NCBI GenBank assembly: GCA_900315305.1
Contig: OMYS01000027.1
Coordinates: 1 to 49,790 of the forward strand
Source of the DNA: an uncultured Eubacteriales bacterium
GTDB taxonomy: Bacteria; Bacillota; Clostridia; Lachnospirales; Lachnospiraceae
DNA length: 49,790 nt
Reading direction: 5' to 3'
This document shows, piece after piece, positions 1 to 5,591 of the stretch (its first letter is position 1; each line of letters opens with the position of its first letter). The notes under the pieces are model-generated. The model was given only the letters and a program-made list of their open reading frames with translations, did not search any database and was not told the origin of the DNA. The position numbers were made by a program, and so were the translations under genes.

Positions 1-171
1 ATCGCGGTGGAGCTGAATTTTTCAACACGAAGCTTTTTTACAAGAGTGTTCAAGGAGGAGGTCGGGGTTTCTCCGGCTGAGTTCAAGGAGCGTTCACGAT
101 TTCAGAGGATGCCTGGATCCGCGGCAGAGACCGGGAGTTCTGGGCGGAGACGAAGATGCAGTAATATGTAA
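1..171 (+). CDS. AraC-family transcriptional regulator, C-terminal fragment
   Basis: Frame 1 is open from the window edge to TAA at 169-171, giving 56 residues. The peptide contains FSTRSFFTRVFKEEVGVSP followed by AEFKERSRF, which matches the second helix-turn-helix of the AraC/XylS DNA-binding domain (recognition helix followed by the usual G.SP..F/Y..R signature). The effector domain lies outside the window, so the ligand is unknown. The stop codon TAA is also the first three bases of the terminal arm of repeat A1, so the element abuts or defines the end of the gene. The last ~20 residues after the R-F motif are low-complexity and typical of a variable tail. Confidence 0.8.
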   Translation: MAVELNFSTRSFFTRVFKEEVGVSPAEFKERSRFQRMPGSAAETGSSGRRRRCSNM

Positions 172-331
172 TTATTCAGCACCTCTTGGAAAACTGATGA
201 AATCCGAATGGAGAGTTTGCTCGCCATTCGGTTTCAAAAGTTTTCCAAGGGGCGGACAAGCGGCGAAGCCGCTCTGTCCGCCCACAACGAGGAACGCGAA
301 GCGTTCCGAGTCTGGGGTGCTGAATAGTTAC
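169..331. repeat. Family A structured repeat, copy A1 (full length)
   Basis: Terminal arms TAATTATTCAGCACC (169-183) and GGTGCTGAATAGTTA (316-330) are inverted. Between them are three hairpins: one closed by CTTGGAAAACT/AGTTTTCCAAG, one by GGGCGGACA/TGTCCGCCC with a GCGGCGAAGCCGC tip, and one GGAACGCGAAGCGTTCC. Full copies recur at 41564-41727 and 46869-47031, in the opposite orientation. No coding capacity is evident. Confidence 0.9.
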
Positions 332-346
332 ATTGCAAGAATATAA

Positions 347-383
347 AAATCCACGCATTGTCAAGCAGTGCGTGGATTTCTTG
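347..383. terminator. Bidirectional intrinsic terminator
   Basis: Stem AAATCCACGCA/TGCGTGGATTT with a U-rich tail on both strands (TTTCTTGTT on plus, TTTTTAT on minus). It lies between the convergent AraC gene and the MATE gene and can serve both. Confidence 0.7.
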
Positions 384-455
384 TTATGGATCAGATCTCG
401 GAAAACAGTCTGAGGATCTGCCCTGATATCCTGGTACGTGTGAACTGTGGCAATT

Positions 456-1835
456 TTATGCCGCGCGGACCTTCCCGGCGGCCTTCCGGAACACGACGCG
501 GTACATCAGGATGACGTAGAGGCCGGCCGTGATCCATGCGGCCTGATGCGTCCAGCAGATCGTCGTGAAGCCGAGAAGCGGCAGTGTGCCGATGGCAAAT
601 GCAGTCCGCGCGATCATTTCGACGACGCCGGAGATGATCGCCTTGCCGGGCTGGCCCATGCCCTGGATCGCCGGCCTAAACACATTGACGGACGTGACGA
701 GCCAGAACGTGAAGCCGACGGTCATGAGGAACTGCGCCGAGATATCAAGGATCTGCGCAGAACCTGAGGATGCGGACAGGAAGAGCGAGGCGACGCTCCG
801 CCCGATAATCGCCATGAGTGAGCCGAACACGATGCCGTAGATATGCCCCATGATGAAGCCGTCGCGGACACCGGCCCTGATCCGGTCGAACTTGCCGGCG
901 CCGTAGTTCTGGCCGACGTAGGTCGCCATCGACGAGGACAGCGCGACGTACGGGCACATGACGAACTGCTCGACGCGGTCGCCGGCCGTGTAGCCCGCGA
1001 CGTAGAGACTGCCGAGGCTGTTGTTGCAGGCCTGCATGACCATGCTGCCGATCGCCGTGATCGAGAACTGCAGGCCCATCGGAAGGCCCATCGCGAGCAG
1101 GTTCATCGCATAGTGCCTGTCCCAGGTTCGCTCATCCCTCTGCGGGTGCAGGAGCTTCATTTTCCGGGCGATAAAAATGAGACACATCAGGCCGCTCAGC
1201 GCCTGGCTCGTGACCGTCGCGATGGCCGCGCCCGCGACGCCCCAGCCGAGGACGGCGACGCAGAAGAGGTCGAGAAAGATGTTGAGCGACGCCGCGACTG
1301 CAAGGAAAATGAACGGCTCCCGGCTGTTGCCGACCGCCCGGAGGAGCGACGCCTGCATGTTGTAGAAGAACGTGAACGGCAGACCGAGGAAAATGACAAG
1401 CAGGTAGGTGATGGCATTTTTCTCAATATTTGCGGGTGTCTGCAGGACGCGGATGATCGCGGGACAGAGAATTGCCGTGACTACTGTCAGCACCGCGGCG
1501 CAGATGACGGTCAGCACGATCATGTGGTAGACGTACCTGCGCATGTCCTTCATTTTCGCGGCACCGAACCGCTGCGCGACCGGGATCGCGAAGCCGTCAC
1601 AGGCGCCGCTGCAGAAGCCGAGCACCATGAACTGGACGCTGGACGACGCGCCGACGGCGGCAAGCGCATCCGCGCCGAGAAGCCGGCCGACGATGATCGA
1701 GTCGACCATATTATAGGTCTGCTGGACGAGCTGCCCCAGAAGGACAGGAACCATAAACTGAAGAATGAGGCGAAGCGGGCTTCCCTCTGTCATGCGGCGG
1801 ATGGAGCCTGACGAATGGACGCTGGAATCTGACAT
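456..1835 (-). CDS. MATE family multidrug/cation antiporter
   Basis: 459 residues, the usual size for MATE transporters, with about twelve hydrophobic segments arranged as two six-helix halves. The N-terminus has the family pattern: a short cytoplasmic tail, FMVPVLLGQLVQQTYNMVD in the first helix, then IIVGRLLGADALAAVGAS, and a second-half equivalent with ITAIGSMVMQACNNSLGS. MATE proteins sit in the cytoplasmic membrane and export cationic drugs or metabolites in exchange for Na+ or H+; the substrate cannot be read from sequence. The gene is monocistronic, with its own promoter at 1897-1924 and a downstream bidirectional terminator at 347-383. Start chosen at the first Met of the frame; the leader between promoter and start is short. 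Confidence 0.9.
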   Translation of the reverse strand: MSDSSVHSSGSIRRMTEGSPLRLILQFMVPVLLGQLVQQTYNMVDSIIVGRLLGADALAAVGASSSVQFMVLGFCSGACDGFAIPVAQRFGAAKMKDMRRYVYHMIVLTVICAAVLTVVTAILCPAIIRVLQTPANIEKNAITYLLVIFLGLPFTFFYNMQASLLRAVGNSREPFIFLAVAASLNIFLDLFCVAVLGWGVAGAAIATVTSQALSGLMCLIFIARKMKLLHPQRDERTWDRHYAMNLLAMGLPMGLQFSITAIGSMVMQACNNSLGSLYVAGYTAGDRVEQFVMCPYVALSSSMATYVGQNYGAGKFDRIRAGVRDGFIMGHIYGIVFGSLMAIIGRSVASLFLSASSGSAQILDISAQFLMTVGFTFWLVTSVNVFRPAIQGMGQPGKAIISGVVEMIARTAFAIGTLPLLGFTTICWTHQAAWITAGLYVILMYRVVFRKAAGKVRAA

Positions 1836-1896
1836 GATACATTTCCCCCCTGTTTATATCGAGCCGGATTGCTGGATGAGTGTTGTGCCGCAGAAA

Positions 1897-1924
1897 ATTC
1901 TACCATGCGCAGAGGGAGTGTCAA
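1897..1924 (-). promoter_or_regulatory. Sigma-A promoter of the MATE gene
   Basis: On the minus strand TTGACA (1919-1924) and TAGAAT (1897-1902) are separated by 16 bp, about 60 bp upstream of the MATE start. Confidence 0.7.
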
Positions 1925-1951
1925 GGAGACTGCAATTCTTTTTGTGTTACA

Positions 1952-2068
1952 GTTCACACGCCACCAGACCTCGGTGAACGGTCAGCGATATCAGGAGCGG
2001 TGAGGGCGTTATACGGAGGAGTCCGAAGATCACCCTGAGCCGCATGCGACTTTGGATGGCGTGTGAAC
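1952..2068. repeat. Family B structured repeat, copy B1 (minus orientation)
   Basis: Closed by perfect arms GTTCACACGCCA (1952-1963) and TGGCGTGTGAAC (2057-2068). The interior carries the family core in reverse orientation: a GGTCAGCGATATC segment, then GAGGGCGTTATACGGAGGAG and a GAAGATCACCC segment, all matched in copies B2 and B3. It lies in the divergent region between the MATE gene and the hydrolase gene. Confidence 0.85.
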
Positions 2069-2176
2069 AGTAACCTTTTTGTATGGTGCAGACTGCTGCT
2101 CCATTGTATAGGAAATGCGGGCGTGGTAATATGATAGTATAGTGCGTCTGCATCTAGATTAAGGAGAAATAAGCGT

Positions 2177-3106
2177 ATGTCAAAATTCAGTGAAGTGTAC
2201 TGCCGCATGTGTGAGAAGGGCGATGCGGCTCGTGACAAGGGGCTTGTGACGCCGGACGACGTCGTGCGCTATGACAATATTTCCTACGGGGAGGACCCGG
2301 TCTGGAACCTTCTTGATGTCTACCGTCCGAAGCAGATCCGTGACCCGGCGGATGTTTCCGGAACGCAGATGGTTTCCGCCGAGGGGCAGAAGCTCCCGGT
2401 CATCGTCAGTGTGCACGGGGGCGGCTGGGTCTACGGCTCCAAGGAGGTCTACCAGTTCTACTGCATGTCGCTCGCGGAGAGAGGCTTTGCCGTTGTAAAT
2501 TTCTCATACCGCCTCGCGCCGGCCGCGAAATTCCCCGCGCCGCTCGAGGACACGAACCGCGTCTTCGGCTGGATCATGGCGCACGCGGACGAGTATGGCT
2601 TTGATACGGATAATATGTTTGCGGTCGGCGATTCCGCCGGCGGAAATGACCTCGGTCTCTACGCGTGCTTTCTCACCAATCCGAAATATGCGGAGAAGTT
2701 TTCATTTTCAGCGCCGGAGGGGCTGAAGCTGCGCGGCGTCGCGCTCAACTGCGGCTGCTATGAGATCGTCATTGACGGATCAAAGGAAAATGAAATGAAC
2801 ACCGCCCTGATGCGGGATTATCTGCCGGAGGGCGGCGTGCGGGAGGAGCTCGACGCGATCAATGTGAAAATGCATGTGACGCCCGCATTCCCGCCTGCAT
2901 TTGTCATGACCTGCACGGGCGATTTTCTCGAGAATCAGGCGGAGCCGCTTGTCCGTGTGCTGAAGAAGAACGGCGTCAGATGCTATTTCGGCTATTACGG
3001 GGACAACGAGCACTCGCTCGGGCACGTCTTCCACTGCAATATGAAATCTGCCTTTGCAAAGCAGTGCAATGACGACGAGTGCCTGTTCTTCCGGGGACTG
3101 ATGTGA
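2177..3106 (+). CDS. Alpha/beta hydrolase, HSL/acetyl-esterase type
   Basis: 309 residues. The oxyanion-hole motif HGGGW begins at residue 80 and the nucleophile elbow GDSAGG has its serine at residue 153, the spacing seen in hormone-sensitive-lipase-like carboxylesterases. The acid probably lies in TCTGDFLENQAEP and the catalytic histidine in DNEHSLGHVF near the C-terminus. Such enzymes hydrolyse short acyl or acetyl esters; no signal peptide is present, so it should be cytoplasmic. A good ribosome-binding site (AAGGAG at 2161-2166) supports the ATG at 2177. The gene is alone, following repeat B1 and converging on a second, unrelated esterase. The natural substrate is unknown; a plant-glycan acetyl ester would fit a gut lifestyle but that is conjecture. 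Confidence 0.88.
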   Translation: MSKFSEVYCRMCEKGDAARDKGLVTPDDVVRYDNISYGEDPVWNLLDVYRPKQIRDPADVSGTQMVSAEGQKLPVIVSVHGGGWVYGSKEVYQFYCMSLAERGFAVVNFSYRLAPAAKFPAPLEDTNRVFGWIMAHADEYGFDTDNMFAVGDSAGGNDLGLYACFLTNPKYAEKFSFSAPEGLKLRGVALNCGCYEIVIDGSKENEMNTALMRDYLPEGGVREELDAINVKMHVTPAFPPAFVMTCTGDFLENQAEPLVRVLKKNGVRCYFGYYGDNEHSLGHVFHCNMKSAFAKQCNDDECLFFRGLM

Positions 3107-3177
3107 GTCCTGGTAATCGGTCTTCGAGATGTAACTGGTGGCATCTTTGGCACACATCTTTGGGTTTGAGAATTGTC

Positions 3178-3903
3178 TCAGATGCGGCCCGCGCACCACG
3201 AGAAGGCGCGGGCCGTTCTTGCGTCCGGGTCACGGAAATGGTTCCCTGGGTTCCACTCGAGCGTGCTGTCTGTGCTCTGTTGCTGCAGGTTCTTATACTG
3301 TTCCTCGATCCGGTCCGCAACGCGGGCCATCGTCTGATTCCTCGTTTTCGCCTCGCGGTCGCCGAGGCTTAAGTAGACATGGCTGGCGCGGATCAGATGT
3401 TCATTTATAAAGCTGTCCCAGCTTTCAAACCACACGGACGGCGAGGCGGCCGCAATTCCGCTGAACGCATCCGTCTCATATCCTGCCCAGAGCGCGAACA
3501 GCCCGGCGAGCGAGTAGCCGCCGAGGATGAACTGCGTGTCCTCCGGGAGAAGAAACCGCTTCTTTGCATACGGAATCACTTCCCTCAAAATGAAATCGAG
3601 CGTCGCGGGAGCGCCGTCCCCAAACGCCATGCCTTTGTAGATGGCGGGCGCCTTCCAGGGAGAGAGGTCATATGACCAGTCGTTTATTTTCACGGAGACG
3701 TGGATGAAGGGAGTGCCTTCAAGCTCCTTCGAAATTAAGCGGAGCTCATTTTCACGGACCTCCTCGTCGTGATCGTCCATAGGCTGGATCATGCAGAGCT
3801 TCGCACCTGTCTGCCCATAGAAGAGACAGCGCCTGCCGGAGAGCGATTCCTCGAAGGAGCCTGTTGCGTTTTTCAATTTATTATGATCTGTGTATTTTAA
3901 CAT
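3178..3903 (-). CDS. Putative esterase, alpha/beta hydrolase (esterase D / enterobactin-esterase-like fold)
   Basis: 241 residues. The nucleophile elbow GGYSLAGLFALWAG has its serine at residue 131, and a C-terminal NPGNHFRDPDAR supplies the expected histidine in the pattern of the esterase-D-like family. The middle part (YDLSPWKAPAIYKG, then LREVIPYAKKRFLLP) is typical of this fold. No signal peptide is present, so an intracellular carboxylesterase is likely. It converges with the hydrolase at 2177-3106, and its last codons overlap a GC-rich palindrome. The ribosome-binding site is weak (GAAGAA), so the exact start is less sure than the frame. It is unrelated in sequence to the HSL-type neighbour. 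Confidence 0.8.
   Translation of the reverse strand: MLKYTDHNKLKNATGSFEESLSGRRCLFYGQTGAKLCMIQPMDDHDEEVRENELRLISKELEGTPFIHVSVKINDWSYDLSPWKAPAIYKGMAFGDGAPATLDFILREVIPYAKKRFLLPEDTQFILGGYSLAGLFALWAGYETDAFSGIAAASPSVWFESWDSFINEHLIRASHVYLSLGDREAKTRNQTMARVADRIEEQYKNLQQQSTDSTLEWNPGNHFRDPDARTARAFSWCAGRI
3186..3214. terminator. GC-rich hairpin between convergent esterase genes
   Basis: GGCCCGCGC/GCGCGGGCC around an 11-nt loop, lying just inside the 3' end of the minus-strand esterase gene. The tail on the plus strand is only moderately U-rich (GTTCTT), so terminator function is tentative. Confidence 0.45.
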
Positions 3904-3952
3904 TTCTTCATATCTGAATTTTGAGAGTCATCTCAGATGATACCGACGGATA

Positions 3953-4288
3953 TCATTCCATAGGCATACCAGCAAGTCGTTTTTTCTGGTTACTTCCTGC
4001 GTACAACACATCTGTCACATATACAGTTAAGGATTCTTCTTTAATCCAGTAATATATATAATAGCTTTTGACAGAAAATTTTCGTACACCCTCGCTGCCC
4101 CAAGGCTCTTCACTAATTGGATGAAATTTATCAGGCATAGTTGTGAGCTGCTTCCTTATTTCTGTCCGGAAGGCCTCGAGGTGCTTTCTGGCAGCAGATG
4201 GGTTTGAAAGTTCAAATGAAATGTAATCCCGGATTTCTGTCATGGCCTGAAGCGCATGGTCGGTAACAATAATCCGATATTTATTCAT
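3953..4288 (-). CDS. RelE/ParE-type toxin
   Basis: 111 residues starting at Met of MNKYRIIVTDHALQAM. The frame continues further upstream, but this Met is preferred because it places the start just inside the antitoxin gene, overlapping it by 8 bp as is usual for these operons. Features of the RelE/ParE fold: an N-terminal strand, two helices (ALQAMTEIRDYIS; SAARKHLEAFRTEIRKQL), then PISEEPWGSEGVRKFSVKSYYIYYWI and a final strand VTDVLYAGSNQ. RelE members cleave mRNA at the ribosome and ParE members poison gyrase; which applies here is not decidable by eye. The antitoxin is the gene immediately upstream. Confidence 0.82.
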   Translation of the reverse strand: MNKYRIIVTDHALQAMTEIRDYISFELSNPSAARKHLEAFRTEIRKQLTTMPDKFHPISEEPWGSEGVRKFSVKSYYIYYWIKEESLTVYVTDVLYAGSNQKKRLAGMPME

Positions 4289-4604
4289 TTTCAGTATCTC
4301 CTGCCGGCAGATCGCCGAGAAGCTGATTGAATGCATCATCCAGTGTTTTGCCGCGTCCGGCTTTGGCATCGGAGAGACCTTCTGCCATTCTGGAATTGAA
4401 GTCCTCAGTTGTCAGGTTTCCAATAGATGGCATTGTCCTGGGAACCTTCGGGGTGAAGGGAAGTCCGTTGCAATAGATGATCTGATGATAAAACATATTG
4501 ATGCCGACAGATGCAGGAATTCCCATTCTGGAAAGTATGCTTTCGGCTTTTGCCTTGACATCCTCCTCTACCCGGGCATTTACGATTGCTGTTTTGTTGG
4601 CCAT
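4281..4604 (-). CDS. RelB/DinJ-type antitoxin
   Basis: 107 residues from MANKTAIVNARVEEDVKAKA, the typical RelB/DinJ ribbon-helix-helix N-terminus, followed by ESILSRMGIPASVGINMFY, a hallmark of the family. The C-terminal half, predicted disordered, would wrap the toxin. The start is fixed by the ribosome-binding site AAAGGCGGTGA directly upstream; the longer frame from 4655 would begin inside the promoter. Antitoxin precedes toxin with an 8-bp overlap, consistent with translational coupling. RelB-type proteins usually autorepress by binding their promoter, here at 4627-4655. Confidence 0.85.
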   Translation of the reverse strand: MANKTAIVNARVEEDVKAKAESILSRMGIPASVGINMFYHQIIYCNGLPFTPKVPRTMPSIGNLTTEDFNSRMAEGLSDAKAGRGKTLDDAFNQLLGDLPAGDTENE

Positions 4605-4626
4605 AAAATCACCGCCTTTCACAATT

Positions 4627-4655
4627 AATATAACATAATGTATAGTAAATAGCAA
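4627..4655 (-). promoter_or_regulatory. Promoter of the toxin-antitoxin operon
   Basis: Minus-strand TTGCTA (4650-4655) and TATATT (4627-4632) with a 17-bp spacer, ending 22 bp before the antitoxin start. Confidence 0.65.
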
Positions 4656-4761
4656 TCGGATGTATTACAGGATTAACAGGATTTCTTCGGATATGCAGAA
4701 ATACATTCAGATACTACGAAGCGCGGCCGGCGTAGGGGTTGGCGGGGCAGAAAGGCGGAGG

Positions 4762-4846
4762 GACGCTACTCGAGTAGAGTATGAAGCTTGATTTTCTCCT
4801 CATGTCCTACGGGAATAAGGTGGCGTAGCGTCTGGCGAGGAGAAAA
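4762..4846. other. Interleaved inverted repeats upstream of csoR (pseudoknot-like)
   Basis: Two perfect inverted repeats interleave: GACGCTA (4762-4768) with TAGCGTC (4826-4832), and TTTTCTCCTC (4792-4801) with GAGGAGAAAA (4837-4846). The order a-b-a'-b' is that of an H-type pseudoknot. No ORF with coding character covers it. It lies in the 4656-4866 gap, upstream of the csoR promoter. Confidence 0.55.
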
Positions 4847-4866
4847 CCGAAAAAAGAAGATGCCTC

Positions 4867-4895
4867 TTGACATATACCATAGTGGGGTATAAGAT
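4867..4895 (+). promoter_or_regulatory. csoR promoter with embedded CsoR operator
   Basis: TTGACA (4867-4872) and TAAGAT (4890-4895), 17-bp spacer. The spacer contains the near-palindrome TATACC-N7-GGTATA (4873-4891), reading ATACCATAGTGGGGTAT. It resembles the known CsoR copper operators (ATACC/GGGGTAT half-sites). Repressor binding here would occlude polymerase, giving copper-dependent derepression. Confidence 0.75.
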
Positions 4896-4987
4896 GGGCA
4901 CCGTAAGGATACCGGACAGGGGTATAGATCCGGGCCGGCTTCTGAAAAAGATACAGAAACAGATGAAACATCATAAGGAGGCGTTTC

Positions 4988-5437
4988 ATGGCTGATACAC
5001 AAAACACCTGCTGTGGTTCTGCGACGGAGTCTGCGGACAAGGCAGTAGATCATAAGGAAGAAACTCCATGCTGCTGCGGATCTGTGACAGAACCCACAGA
5101 CCTTGAGAGGGCGGAGAATGCGGCGGAATCCGCGGGAGAATCCTCCTGCTGCGGCAGCGGCCGTCATAAAATGAGGACCCCGGAGCAGCAGAAGGCGCTT
5201 CTCACGAGACTGAAGCGCGTCGAGGGACAGATCCGCGGCATTGAGCGGATGGTCGAGAACAACGCGTACTGCCCGGACATTCTGGTGCAGGTCTCAGCGG
5301 CGACGAGCGCGCTGAACAGCTTCAACAAGGTGCTGCTCGGATGTCACATCCGGAGCTGCGTCGCGGAGGATATCCGCGAGGGCAAGGATGAGACAATCGA
5401 CGAGCTGTGCACCGTGCTGCAGAAGCTTATGAAGTGA
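4988..5437 (+). CDS. csoR: CsoR-family copper-sensing repressor with Cys-rich N-terminal extension
   Basis: 149 residues. Residues ~60-149 form the CsoR/RcnR four-helix domain: LLTRLKRVEGQIRGIERMVE, then the ligand triad Cys (NAYCPDIL), His and Cys (LLGCHIRSC), which matches the Cu(I)-binding Cys-His-Cys set of CsoR. The first ~55 residues are unusual, with three cysteine clusters (TCCGS, PCCCGS, SCCGSG) in an acidic, probably disordered stretch that could bind Cu(I) before the core does. The start is supported by AAGGAGG at 4976-4982. The promoter upstream has a CsoR-type operator, and copA follows 154 bp downstream, separated by repeat B4. Confidence 0.92.
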   Translation: MADTQNTCCGSATESADKAVDHKEETPCCCGSVTEPTDLERAENAAESAGESSCCGSGRHKMRTPEQQKALLTRLKRVEGQIRGIERMVENNAYCPDILVQVSAATSALNSFNKVLLGCHIRSCVAEDIREGKDETIDELCTVLQKLMK

Positions 5438-5439
5438 TG

Positions 5440-5550
5440 CAGCGGCTGTGACAGGACACACGCGGTCAGCCGAAGGGCGGTCAGCGATACCGCTCTGCTG
5501 TTCGCGAACGCTGCGCTTCTGGCTGCATGTGAACTGTGACAGTAGACAGT
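5440..5550. repeat. Family B repeat, degenerate copy B4
   Basis: The csoR-copA spacer contains GGGCGGTCAGCGATACCGC and CATGTGAACTGTGACAG, resembling the core and an arm of family B (compare B1). It is shorter and less regular than B1-B3, so family membership is tentative. Confidence 0.45.
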
Positions 5551-5591
5551 CGATATCCGATAACTAGTTCAGGAAGGATGGTCAAAGTACA

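Noticed and set aside
843..1811. 322-codon frame antisense to the MATE gene
   Set aside because: Arg/Asp/His-rich composition typical of shadow frames in GC-rich DNA; the opposite strand encodes a clear MATE protein.
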